Part shown: one piece after another, positions 25,458-33,101 of the stretch
Layout: the number at the start of each line of letters is the position of its first letter
How positions within the stretch are numbered: the stretch's first letter is position 1
Source of the DNA: Chloroflexota bacterium
GTDB lineage: Bacteria; Chloroflexota; Dehalococcoidia; UBA3495
Direction of reading: 5' to 3'
DNA length: 36,382 bases
NCBI GenBank assembly: GCA_002716645.1
Contig: PBBR01000021.1
Location: 1 to 36,382, forward strand
Position numbers and translations under genes: made by a program
Notes under the pieces: generated by a model
Told to the model about the DNA's origin: nothing
The model's database searches: none
The model's input: only the letters and a program-made list of their open reading frames with translations

Positions 25458-25955
25458 CTATCTCCGCATACCCATCCCGATACTAGGATTAGGCACAAAT
25501 GGAAGCAATGCTATATGTCGCGCTCTCTTGATAGCCGTAGAAAGCAGTCGTTGATGTTTTGCGCATACACCCGTTTTCCTAGTCGGCTCTATCTTGGCAC
25601 GGTCAGAAATAAATCTACGGAGTCTCTCTACGTCTTTATAATCGATGGTCTTAGCGTGTTCAACACAAAAAGTACACACTCTCCGTCTCGGTGCGTATCG
25701 ACCACGTGGGCGACCACCACCAGGTCGTTGACCGGGGCCAGGCCGAAATCCTCCACCCGCTCTTGGCGGACCTGAAGGTCTAAATCCGCCGCCCTCTGGC
25801 CTCTGGCCTCCTTCACGAGCAGGCCCAGTCGTTGCTGGTTGAGGAGCGCTACTTGGTGCACTTGTATTTGAAGGAGCTCCAGCTGCCTCTGGTTGAGCCG
25901 CTGCTACTGGGGCTTCTTGCGTTTCTGGAACTGTTTGTTCTTCTGGTGTAGTCAT
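25458..25955 (-). CDS. rpsR: 30S ribosomal protein S18 with long Arg/Gly-rich N-terminal extension
   Basis: 165 residues from ATG 25955; usual S18 is about 70-90. Residues 93-165 are the full S18 core ([56 protein letters not shown]), with Cys94/Cys97 and Cys-x2-His of the zinc-type S18. Residues 1-45 are Ala/Pro/Glu-rich and 46-92 are Gly/Pro/Arg-rich, with GGGFRP occurring twice. TTG 25976 would add 7 residues but overlaps the GGAGGAG ribosome site. S18 binds S6 on the platform of the small subunit. It lies directly after ssb, the standard rpsF-ssb-rpsR order. Confidence 0.96.
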   Translation of the reverse strand: MTTPEEQTVPETQEAPVAAAQPEAAGAPSNTSAPSSAPQPATTGPAREGGQRPEGGGFRPSGPPRAGGGFRPGPGQRPGGGRPRGRYAPRRRVCTFCVEHAKTIDYKDVERLRRFISDRAKIEPTRKTGVCAKHQRLLSTAIKRARHIALLPFVPNPSIGMGMRR

Positions 25956-25981
25956 AAAAAAGGTATCTCCTCCCAAAGGGG

Positions 25982-26428
25982 TTAAAATGGTAAATCGTCT
26001 ACGTCATCTAACGGGGGCGCCGAGTCTCCCATCGATCCCTCCTGGGCGAATGGAGCACGGTCTTCACCAGGCCCTCCAGCTCCTCCCAGGAATTGAATAT
26101 CTGTTAGATTAATTTCATTTACGAACCTAGTCTGACCATCCCTCGCCTCATAAGTCCGACTGCTAAGCCTACCTTCAACGTAAACTTGCCTGCCTCGCGA
26201 CAAATATTGATTACAGAGTTCAGAGTTTCGCCCCCATGCGTTCACATTAAACCACTCTGTCTCTTCACGTTGTTCGCCAGAAGCCGTCGTATATCGTCGA
26301 TTTGACGCTATACTAAAAGACGTGACACTTTGACCGCTGGCGGTGTACCGCATTTCAGGATCACGACCTAAGTTCCCTATAACAATTATCTTATTCAAAC
26401 CAGCCTCATAAATTTTCGTCGCCGACAA
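25982..26428 (-). CDS. ssb: Single-stranded DNA-binding protein
   Basis: 148 residues or slightly fewer. The OB-fold is complete ([55 protein letters not shown]), followed by a short disordered linker and the acidic tip DDVDDLPF, which contacts replication and repair proteins. The linker is short compared with E. coli SSB. TTG 26428 has no clear ribosome site. TTG 26398 ([10 protein letters not shown]) has GAGG about 6 bases upstream and also fits the family, so the start is uncertain. It lies between rpsF and rpsR. Confidence 0.97.
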   Translation of the reverse strand: MSATKIYEAGLNKIIVIGNLGRDPEMRYTASGQSVTSFSIASNRRYTTASGEQREETEWFNVNAWGRNSELCNQYLSRGRQVYVEGRLSSRTYEARDGQTRFVNEINLTDIQFLGGAGGPGEDRAPFAQEGSMGDSAPPLDDVDDLPF

Positions 26429-26464
26429 GATTACAGCAAAAACTTACTCTATAAAGACAGCGTA

Positions 26465-27094
26465 CTAACTCGACTCTTCTGTTTCTGCGGTCTCTTCTTC
26501 CGCCGGAACTCCTGGATTGGAAGACTCGTCTGGTTCAGTCTGAGCTTCCTCAACACTGTCGGCCGACTCTGACTCGGCCTCATTGGATGAGTCTTCAACG
26601 GCGGCTTCAGTCTCACTCGTTTCTTCAGAACTGACCGTGTCACTACTAGCATCCTCTACCGCCGTCGGGTCCGCTTCTACGGTGGCATTCTCTCCAGGCG
26701 AAGTACCTGGCTGCTCAGCAGTAGCGGCCTCCTCGGGCTTAGTCTCCTCGGTTTCTACCGATGCAACGGGTTCAGGCGTCGGAGGAGGTGGCGGTGGTGG
26801 ATCACCAGCGATCACCATAGAACGTAAAACTCTTTCATCTAACCGCAAGAACGTTTCCAGTTCTATATTAAATGGCGTGTCGGTGGAAAAATTAGTGAGA
26901 TAATAATTTCCCTCTAGGAAGTTGTATGAACCCTGGCGTATGGGATACGCGAGCCTACGAGTCCCCCAAGACTGCTCTCTAACAATCTCTCCCTCTCGGT
27001 TAGTAATGAAATCTTTAATCTGACCCCAAGCCTCGGTAGCCTCGGTTTGATTAAGCATTGGACTCAGTATCGTGACTAATTCGTAGTGGCGCAA
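26465..27094 (-). CDS. rpsF: 30S ribosomal protein S6 with long acidic C-terminal tail
   Basis: 209 residues; ordinary S6 is about 95-100. Residues 1-97 are S6 (RHYELVTILSPMLNQ, REQSWGTRRLAYPIRQGSYNFLEGNYYL, RLDERVLRSMVI). Then comes a run of seven prolines (99-105), followed by about 100 residues dominated by Glu, Ala, Ser and Thr, with almost no Lys or Arg. Such a poly-Pro stretch would be expected to need EF-P. The start is TTG 27094, with AGGAG 6 bases before it. S6 pairs with S18, whose N-terminus is oppositely charged here. It is the first gene of rpsF-ssb-rpsR. Confidence 0.97.
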   Translation of the reverse strand: MRHYELVTILSPMLNQTEATEAWGQIKDFITNREGEIVREQSWGTRRLAYPIRQGSYNFLEGNYYLTNFSTDTPFNIELETFLRLDERVLRSMVIAGDPPPPPPPTPEPVASVETEETKPEEAATAEQPGTSPGENATVEADPTAVEDASSDTVSSEETSETEAAVEDSSNEAESESADSVEEAQTEPDESSNPGVPAEEETAETEESS

Positions 27095-27156
27095 CTGGAA
27101 CTCCTATACATTATTACAATCAAAGAATTATAGCATTGCTGAGTAATGCTCTCAAC

Positions 27157-28401
27157 TTACGTGTCTAAGCCCGGCACAGGAAACCTTGCCGTTAGTTCTT
27201 TTATCTCTTCCCTAACCGTATTTTCAACCTGTTCGTCACCCATATTTGTAAGGACTCGAACGATCAAGTCTGCAACTTGTTTAGAGTCTTCTTCTTTAAA
27301 TCCACGGCTAGTGATAGCAGGAGTACCCAAGCGTAAACCGCTGGCTACCCTAGGAGGCTTGGGATCATTTGGTATAGCGTTCTTATTTGCACTTATCCCA
27401 ACTTTTTCCATGGCCAATTCTGCATCTCGTCCGTCTATGTCCATAGGAGTCAAATCTACTAGTATCAAATGATTGTCAGTCCCACCCGACACTAATCTTA
27501 ATCCTGCCTCGGATAATTCCTGGGCCATAACCTGGGCATTGGCCACTATCTGAGAAGCATAATTCGCATACCCTGGAGTCAAGGCCTCCCCAAAACACAC
27601 TGCTTTCGCAGCAATTACATGCATAAAAGGACCACCCTGAGCATAGGGGAATACACCATAATCAATCTTACGTCCTAGATCTTCCTCGCATAAGATAAGA
27701 CCGCCTCGTGGACCTCTCAATGTCTTTTGGGTAGTAGAAGTCACAACGTGAGCATGAGGGAAAGGCGACGGATGGGCTCCACCAGCTATCAAACCCGAAA
27801 TATGCGCCATATCTACCATGAGCTTCGCGCCAACCAGATCTGCAATTGCTCGGAACCGAGGAAAATCCAATATACGGGCGTACGCACTGCATCCAGCGAC
27901 AATTAATTTGGGCTTATGTTCTTTTGCAAGCTTTTCAACTTCATCGTAGTCTATGGTCTCACTAGTTTCATCAACTCCGTAAGGCACAAAATTGTAAAGA
28001 TTACCTGAAAAGTTTACAGAAGCTCCGTGAGTGAGATGCCCCCCCTGGTCTAACCTCATTCCCATGACAGTGTCACCGGGCTCTAAGATAGCGAAATACG
28101 CTGCCATATTAGCTTGGGCACCACTATGAGCCTGGACATTTGCATGATCAGCTCCAAAAAGTTCCTTGGCCCTGCTTATAGCTAATCTTTCGACTATATC
28201 TACATTTTCACATCCGCCATAGTACCGTCGCCCTGGATAACCTTCTGCATATTTATTGTTCATTACTCCTGATTGTGCTTCGAGTACGGCTTTACTCGCA
28301 TAATTCTCCGAAGCTATCAGAACTATACTGTCACGCTGCCTCAGATCTTCTAGCTCGATGGCCTTAGCGACTTCGGGATCCTGATCCATCAAAAAGGACA
28401 T
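27157..28401 (-). CDS. glyA: Serine hydroxymethyltransferase
   Basis: 414 residues from ATG 28401; a further upstream in-frame start (28422) contains the TAGGAG ribosome site and is rejected. The enzyme is full length: [47 protein letters not shown], and the PLP lysine in [15 protein letters not shown]. It interconverts serine and glycine while charging tetrahydrofolate with a one-carbon unit, in the cytoplasm. A folE gene (folate synthesis) lies further along the same strand. rpsF begins 62 bases downstream. Confidence 0.98.
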   Translation of the reverse strand: MSFLMDQDPEVAKAIELEDLRQRDSIVLIASENYASKAVLEAQSGVMNNKYAEGYPGRRYYGGCENVDIVERLAISRAKELFGADHANVQAHSGAQANMAAYFAILEPGDTVMGMRLDQGGHLTHGASVNFSGNLYNFVPYGVDETSETIDYDEVEKLAKEHKPKLIVAGCSAYARILDFPRFRAIADLVGAKLMVDMAHISGLIAGGAHPSPFPHAHVVTSTTQKTLRGPRGGLILCEEDLGRKIDYGVFPYAQGGPFMHVIAAKAVCFGEALTPGYANYASQIVANAQVMAQELSEAGLRLVSGGTDNHLILVDLTPMDIDGRDAELAMEKVGISANKNAIPNDPKPPRVASGLRLGTPAITSRGFKEEDSKQVADLIVRVLTNMGDEQVENTVREEIKELTARFPVPGLDT

Positions 28402-28555
28402 AGATTCTCCTAATAAAATCAATTCTGGGGAAATTAAAACTAAGCTGCCAGAAACCCATCAAAATAAATGACACAACTTCTCGCCCAGCTATTGAAAGTG
28501 TACGCGGGAGGATATTTGGTGTCAACGAGAAGAAGCGTAATGATGTACGAACAGA

Positions 28556-29341
28556 CTATATCAACTCAATAGAACTAATTTCGTTATCTATAGCCTCTAC
28601 CTTGCCAAAATCCCCTGATGAAAGCCTAAAGCACCGGTCTAAATACAGTTGGGCCAACTTTTCACCATTCCTTGAGGTATCCTGAGCGGCAGCAAGTAAC
28701 CGAGAAAGCTTGAACTGATCCGGAAGAAACTTGGACAGTGACTTTATCTCATCACTAACTTCTTCCAGCATATTAGCGTCTTCACCATCCTGGGCAAACC
28801 TAAGTTTACCTAGGAGCCTAGAAAGTTCAGTTAGCTTGTCAGCCTCACTCATAAGACCGAAAAGAACTTCATTTACCTGGTACGAGGATTCATCATCCGT
28901 ATCAGACCCTGGAAGATGCCCAATTGTCTCACCAGAATCCACTGTATTTCCTGACTCGCGATTGAAATACTGGTCGCACAAGTCCGAATACACCTGTACT
29001 GCTTCGGTTACCGCTTCCATCATCCTCGGAAGATCAAAGGAAAACATGCTGTCCGCATAAGCCATATCATCATCGCGTAATCGGGCCAGGCGTTCTACCT
29101 CCTCGTAACTGTCTACTGCTTCAGGTACCGGCGGCATGGCGAAAGCAGAGAAATCGTTTAGAGGCATACTCCCTAGATGAGTGGCAAGAAACGGCGGAAC
29201 ATACTTAGTTAAGTCTGCTTTAACTGGAAGCGCGATAATATAGGTCACATAAACCGTGTCGGGTTCATTATTAACCCGAAAATACACCAATGCGTGGCCT
29301 TTTGGACGGTATTGATCGCCTCTCTCAAATGTCAGTTCCAT
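28556..29341 (-). CDS. Conserved protein of unknown function
   Basis: About 261 residues from ATG 29341; ATG 29350 would add MCL. I do not recognise a named family. The N-terminal 55 residues look like a beta-rich domain (MELTFERGDQYRPKGHALVYF, then VTYIIALPV). The rest is charged and largely helical, with an acidic linker (GETIGHLPGSDTDDESS). There are no membrane segments or signal peptide. The similar style of many Dehalococcoidia hypothetical proteins suggests a lineage-specific cytoplasmic protein. It is the first gene of the minus-strand run, 154 bases upstream of glyA. Confidence 0.65.
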   Translation of the reverse strand: MELTFERGDQYRPKGHALVYFRVNNEPDTVYVTYIIALPVKADLTKYVPPFLATHLGSMPLNDFSAFAMPPVPEAVDSYEEVERLARLRDDDMAYADSMFSFDLPRMMEAVTEAVQVYSDLCDQYFNRESGNTVDSGETIGHLPGSDTDDESSYQVNEVLFGLMSEADKLTELSRLLGKLRFAQDGEDANMLEEVSDEIKSLSKFLPDQFKLSRLLAAAQDTSRNGEKLAQLYLDRCFRLSSGDFGKVEAIDNEISSIELI

Positions 29342-29557
29342 TAAGCACATCCACCATCAGATTGTTCCACTGGTGATCCATTATAGATGATATACGATGA
29401 CATAGGCCATGAAAAACTGGCCATTTATGCTACAAATCATCCGAAATCTGTAATTATCTCTAATACCGTCTGAACAGATTTCCCCTATAAATAACTCCCT
29501 GATTGACTTGGAATTCGAATTGCAGTATCGTGTTTTTACTAATAAAGGAGAGCGTAT

Positions 29558-29983
29558 ATGGCACAAGAAAATTTACCTGAATTAGTATATGACAACCTCG
29601 TAATCGGTGAAGAACTAGGCTCATACGAATACTTACTCACACAGGAAATGATCGACGAATACAGAAAATCAGTAGACGATCCAAAAGGGTTGTTCCCAAC
29701 TATAGCAGTCAAACATGACGCGACTGCCCTTGGACTAGCCTATGAGGACAATACGGGTGGAGTTAACGCCGGTAACGAAATGGAATTCCATAATCCGCCA
29801 GTAGCTGGAAAGATAATCAAGGTCACAGGACGAGTACACGACAAGTACACCCGTAGAGATAAGCCATACCTTGTTATCGAAGCTACCGCTACAGATGAAG
29901 ACGGCAGGCTTATCGAGAAAATGCGCACATACCAAATGAAAAAACCAGATGAGGTGGGAAAGAAATGGCATCCACAGGGTTAG
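29558..29983 (+). CDS. MaoC-like hot-dog protein, subunit A
   Basis: 141 residues of the hot-dog fold, close to MaoC/FAS1-dehydratase-like N-terminal domains: a YDNLVIGEELGSYEYLLTQEMIDEY start, and a strand pair with MEFHNPPVAGKIIKVTGRVHDKYTRRDKPYLVIEATATDEDG. It lacks the D-x4-H catalytic element that is in the next gene, so it is probably the partner subunit of a heteromeric hydratase. AAAGGAG stands 7 bases before ATG. The last 19 bases overlap the start of the next gene, indicating tight coupling. The acyl substrate is not known. Confidence 0.82.
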   Translation: MAQENLPELVYDNLVIGEELGSYEYLLTQEMIDEYRKSVDDPKGLFPTIAVKHDATALGLAYEDNTGGVNAGNEMEFHNPPVAGKIIKVTGRVHDKYTRRDKPYLVIEATATDEDGRLIEKMRTYQMKKPDEVGKKWHPQG

Positions 29984-30384
29984 AAAACAAGGCAATCCCT
30001 TCGATTACCAAATCAATTACCCAGGTGAAAATAAACCAGTTTGAGTCATGTGGAATCAGGGACCGTGAGAACATTCATAACAGTCCAGAACTGGCTAAGC
30101 AGAGGCTAGGGACAACGTATCCTATAGCATCCGGTAGGATGTCGGTAGCATTCGCATCTGAATTACTCAGGGAGTTCTTCGGAGCAGATACGTTCCACCA
30201 TAGTGGTGTCGTAAATCTTAAGTTCCTTAGGCCTGTTAAAGAGGGAGATACCGTCACAATTAGTGGCAACCTAAACAGCAGCCAAGAAGTCGACGGCGGC
30301 ACAATGGTTACCGTGGACATCGCGTGTCAAAACCAGGACGGGAACACTACCGCGGTTGGACAAGGTAGTGCAATAGTAAGTTAA
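29965..30384 (+). CDS. MaoC-like (R)-hydratase hot-dog protein, subunit B
   Basis: 139 residues. The D-x4-H element of (R)-specific enoyl-CoA hydratases is visible in GIRDRENIHNSPELAK. TYPIASGRMSVAFASELLREFFG and NLKFLRPVKEGDTVTISG complete the hot-dog fold. MaoC-type enzymes hydrate trans-2-enoyl thioesters; paired half-proteins such as this and the preceding one often act as heterodimers. Its start lies within the end of subunit A. The 3' end is followed 18 bases later by a 21-bp terminator hairpin. An aromatic or steroid side-chain substrate is possible but unproven. Confidence 0.85.
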   Translation: MASTGLENKAIPSITKSITQVKINQFESCGIRDRENIHNSPELAKQRLGTTYPIASGRMSVAFASELLREFFGADTFHHSGVVNLKFLRPVKEGDTVTISGNLNSSQEVDGGTMVTVDIACQNQDGNTTAVGQGSAIVS

Positions 30385-30402
30385 TAAACTGCTAATTAGT
30401 AA

Positions 30403-30450
30403 GTAAAACAAAGAGGCCTCACTTATCTGAGTGAGGCCTCTTTGTTTTAC
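30403..30450. terminator. Strong bidirectional terminator hairpin
   Basis: A perfect 21-bp inverted repeat (30403-30423 with 30430-30450) with loop TATCTG. The arm begins GTAAAACAAAGAGGCC, and its complement gives a T-rich 3' side in both directions. It separates the MaoC pair from the selenoprotein gene. Confidence 0.92.
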
Positions 30451-30461
30451 AATAACTTTCC

Positions 30462-30490
30462 TTGAATTCGTTTATTTAATCTATTAAACT
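30462..30490 (+). promoter_or_regulatory. Possible promoter of the selenoprotein gene
   Basis: TTGAAT at 30462-30467 and TAAACT at 30485-30490 are separated by 17 bases. They lie just after the terminator hairpin and 35 bases before the start codon. Box matches are moderate. Confidence 0.45.
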
Positions 30491-30524
30491 TCGTGACTAA
30501 GAGAATACCTATCGGAGGAGAACC

Positions 30525-30824
30525 ATGGCCGGAGCACAATTTGGAAAAGTAGAAGTAGAAGTAGTCTACTGTGTACCTTGAGGGTACCATGCTGTTGCCA
30601 CGTGGCTGGCAACTGAATTCTGGAGATCCCAAGATCCCGGGGATATAGCCGTAAAACTTACCCCAGCGGACGCGGGCAGGCTAGAAGTGTACCTAGATGG
30701 AGATAAGATTTTCGACCGTAAGGACGAGGATGGAGTATATCCGAACCTAACTCGTGCTAATGAACTTAAGATGGTCATCGCGGAGAAAATTTTTGAGGTC
30801 GACGAGGCAACTGCAAACGCTTAG
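30525..30824 (+). CDS. SelW/Rdx family selenoprotein (Sec at in-frame UGA, residue 19)
   Basis: Reading the UGA at 30579-30581 as selenocysteine gives 99 residues: MAGAQFGKVEVEVVYCVPUG, then YHAVATWLATEF, RLEVYLDGDKIFDRK and NELKMVIAEK, ending at TAG 30822-30824. The N-terminal CxxU (Cys16, Sec19) and the later ..V..DG..I.DRK.. block are the signature of the SelW/Rdx thioredoxin-like family, whose Cys members have CxxC in the same place. Members are small cytoplasmic redox proteins. GGAGG stands 6 bases before ATG. A SECIS-like hairpin starts 12 bases after the UGA. Without Sec reading the product would be an 18-residue stub. A terminator precedes it, so it is probably monocistronic. Confidence 0.88.
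30579..30581 (+). other. Recoded UGA (selenocysteine) codon
   Basis: The UGA occupies exactly the second Cys position of the Rdx CxxC motif, and the reading frame stays open and family-like on both sides. Ordinary genes in this window also end in TGA (for example the SDR gene), so UGA is a stop by default in this genome. Confidence 0.85.
30592..30615 (+). promoter_or_regulatory. Bacterial SECIS-like hairpin
   Basis: GTTGCCA (30594-30600) pairs with TGGCAAC (30607-30613) around the six-base loop CGTGGC, with a further C-G pair (30592/30615) after a T-T mismatch. The apical loop lies 20-25 bases after the UGA and has a G in its first two positions, as expected for SelB-binding SECIS elements. 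It is inside the coding sequence. Confidence 0.75.
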
Positions 30825-30936
30825 CGAACTCTGACCATAAACACTAGGTGTATTAGAGATCAATATAGTTATTAGATTTGAATCTAAACTACTACATGTT
30901 TAAGTACGTTCAGGTTCAAATGATTGGAGTTAAATC

Positions 30937-31638
30937 GTGGCTAACGCTGAACATGTTGAGATAGTGAAAAACGGTGCAGACGCCATATCAGAGTGGCAAG
31001 AAAAGAATCCTGAATCAGCCCTAGATCTAGAAGGTGCTGACTTGTCGGGATCAGACCTAGTAGGTGCCCGTATTAGGGGAGCGAACCTAAAGGGGGCAAT
31101 CCTAGTTGATAGCAAGCTTACCAACGCGAGCTTGGCAAAGTCCAACCTTGAAGGAGCTGACTTAACTGGATCCGACCTAGCGAGAGCATCCCTTGCAGAC
31201 ACCAACTGCAACGATGCTAACCTAACCAATGTAAACCTTCACTGGGCAGATTTTAGGGGCGCGTCCTTATTGAACGCTACCTTGAGACACTCACGGACAA
31301 TGAGAACATCTTTCATGAACGCGGATATGACTGGAGCTGACGTTAGCCAGTCAACAATGATCGAAGTGGACATGAGAAACGCCAACCTAACTGGTGGTAG
31401 TTTTGTAGCATCAAACATGAATGGCGCAGATCTCAGTAGGGCTGTCCTAGAGGGAGCAAATTTCACCCAGGCCATGATCCGTGATTCCATGTGGATCATG
31501 ACCGACATGAGAAACGCTAACTTCGACAAAGCAAGCCTGCACAGATCAGATCTAAGCATGGCAAAATACGATGCCAGTACTAAGTTTCCCAACGGGTTCG
31601 ACCCACTGGATACCGGTTGGAAAGACGTAACTGATTAG
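30937..31638 (+). CDS. Pentapeptide-repeat protein
   Basis: 233 residues. About 35 consecutive A(D/N)LxX-type units run from residue 27 to about 205 (LEGADLSGSDLVGARIRGAN and so on), forming a right-handed quadrilateral beta-helix. The centre is Met-rich (TMRTSFMNADMTGAD). There is no membrane segment. The family includes DNA-gyrase-protecting proteins but most have no known role, and nothing nearby points to a quinolone-type function. The start is GTG 30937 with GGAG 7 bases before it. It lies 112 bases after the selenoprotein gene. Confidence 0.92.
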   Translation: MANAEHVEIVKNGADAISEWQEKNPESALDLEGADLSGSDLVGARIRGANLKGAILVDSKLTNASLAKSNLEGADLTGSDLARASLADTNCNDANLTNVNLHWADFRGASLLNATLRHSRTMRTSFMNADMTGADVSQSTMIEVDMRNANLTGGSFVASNMNGADLSRAVLEGANFTQAMIRDSMWIMTDMRNANFDKASLHRSDLSMAKYDASTKFPNGFDPLDTGWKDVTD

Positions 31639-31688
31639 TTATATTGGTAGTTAGACATCATACTTGAAAGAAGATTTAATCAGCACAC

Positions 31689-32675
31689 ATGAACATTATC
31701 CAGGTGGACGGGAATATCCAGGGATCAGGGAAGAGCTCTATTATCGGGGCCCTTAGCTTATATCTTCGAGAAAAAGGCAAGAAGGTCTCATATTACAAGC
31801 CATTCTCAAGTAGCGCCTCGGAAGATCCTGACCCACCATTCATAGCAATTGAACTCCTAGGGGTATCCGCCCCTGTACACCCAGTGACCCCGCCTGATGG
31901 CCCTATAACACCAGAACTAGAACAAACCATCAAGGCTAATATCGATAAAAGTGCCTCCTCTGCAGACACCCTATTTATTGAAGGTCCTGACATTGATTCA
32001 GCTAATGGCGTGCTAGGACAAACACTCTACGGTATTACAGGAGGAAAACGCATCCTGGTTAGTCGGTGGGACAAGAATTCACAAGATAACCTTTCTTCTA
32101 ACCCCTCGTCACAAGAAGCGATAATAATTAATGGCTACCCATTGCACAGGTCAAACATGGTCAGCTCACAAATTACACATGCCACTGATAACAGTACGCC
32201 AATCATAAGTGCAATACCAGAAGATAGGTTCATGCTATCAGTAGAAATCCAGCAGATACTGGATCACCTGGATGGAACCTGGTTTGACGAACCTGAAAAC
32301 ACAAGGCAGCTAGTACAAAAATTCCTGATAGGTGGCAATATCATGGACTCCGGTCCAAACTATTTCTGCAGGCACAATAACCAGGCCGTGATCACCCGTG
32401 CTGAAAGACCTGACATCCACATGGCATGCTTTAAAGGGGACACAAAGTGTGTAATTATGACCGGCGGAGGAAAGCCTACAGAATATGTCCAGATAGAAGC
32501 TCGTAACCTCGATATCCCTCTAATAATGGTTGAAAGTAACACCATGAATACAGCCCAGTCCTTGGAAGGATTAGCGGGCAAGTCAGTGTGTCATAACGTT
32601 GAGAAAATCAGGCACTTCAAGAACCTTATACAAGGCCACCTTGATATGCAAAAGCTGGACAGCATTCTACTTTAG
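31689..32675 (+). CDS. BioD-like P-loop plus DRTGG-domain protein
   Basis: 328 residues. The N-terminal domain has a Walker A loop (DGNIQGSGKSS, with Lys15) and a dethiobiotin-synthetase-like fold (FIEGPDIDSANG, ILVSRWD). The C-terminal half (about 210-320) matches the DRTGG domain (IGGNIMDSGPNYFCRHNNQAVIT, MACFKGDTKCVIMTGGGKPTE, IPLIMVESNTMNTAQ). This pair forms the N-terminal regulatory part of large phosphotransacetylases, but no Pta catalytic domain follows. Family members are therefore thought to be nucleotide-binding sensors. No ribosome site is clear before ATG. It converges with the ABM-like gene over 17 bases. Confidence 0.82.
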   Translation: MNIIQVDGNIQGSGKSSIIGALSLYLREKGKKVSYYKPFSSSASEDPDPPFIAIELLGVSAPVHPVTPPDGPITPELEQTIKANIDKSASSADTLFIEGPDIDSANGVLGQTLYGITGGKRILVSRWDKNSQDNLSSNPSSQEAIIINGYPLHRSNMVSSQITHATDNSTPIISAIPEDRFMLSVEIQQILDHLDGTWFDEPENTRQLVQKFLIGGNIMDSGPNYFCRHNNQAVITRAERPDIHMACFKGDTKCVIMTGGGKPTEYVQIEARNLDIPLIMVESNTMNTAQSLEGLAGKSVCHNVEKIRHFKNLIQGHLDMQKLDSILL

Positions 32676-32692
32676 AATGGGCTATCACCTAG

Positions 32693-32977
32693 CTAGACTA
32701 CCTCGAATCTCTCCGACTCTGGAGCCCTAGACCATAATTCCTCGGCACCATTCATAGCGACCACACGCTCGGGACTGGCTCTCCAGGCGTCGTATATATC
32801 ATTACTATCCCATGTTACAAGGGTAGTGATCTTAGTGGGGTCACTGATCGAGTAGAGGGTTTCTCTCGATCCAAAACCAGGCGCTTTACTCTGTGCAAGA
32901 CCATTTCCGTCTAATAGTTTTTTTGCTTCTTCTATCTTGTCTTCTTTAGCCCAATGATGTGTCAAAACACCTATCAT
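32693..32977 (-). CDS. ABM-like dimeric alpha/beta-barrel protein
   Basis: 94 residues: an N-terminal strand MIGVLTHHWAKEDKIEEAKKLL, a helix, then TTLVTWDSNDIYDAWRAS and an acidic end. This is the ferredoxin-like dimeric barrel of the antibiotic-biosynthesis monooxygenase (ABM) superfamily. Such proteins often act as small cofactor-free oxygenases or heme-degrading enzymes, but no residue here decides. It is cytoplasmic and lies 124 bases downstream of the antiporter gene on the same strand. Confidence 0.72.
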   Translation of the reverse strand: MIGVLTHHWAKEDKIEEAKKLLDGNGLAQSKAPGFGSRETLYSISDPTKITTLVTWDSNDIYDAWRASPERVVAMNGAEELWSRAPESERFEVV

Positions 32978-33101
32978 AATTAACCGTCCTAAGTTAAAAC
33001 ACGTTGGTTATCTGCATATAGTAGATAACTTAATGTATTTATCACTTTGAGTCGGCACCGTCAATAAACACGTATCATTCGGCACTTTTTTAACGGCATT
33101 C

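Noticed and set aside
28402..28555. Possible glycine riboswitch upstream of glyA
   Set aside because: I could not find the conserved paired aptamer core. The region shows no supported structure.
30525..30824. Reading the UGA gene as a pseudogene
   Set aside because: There is no other defect. The UGA falls exactly at the CxxC position, and a SECIS-like hairpin follows at the expected distance.
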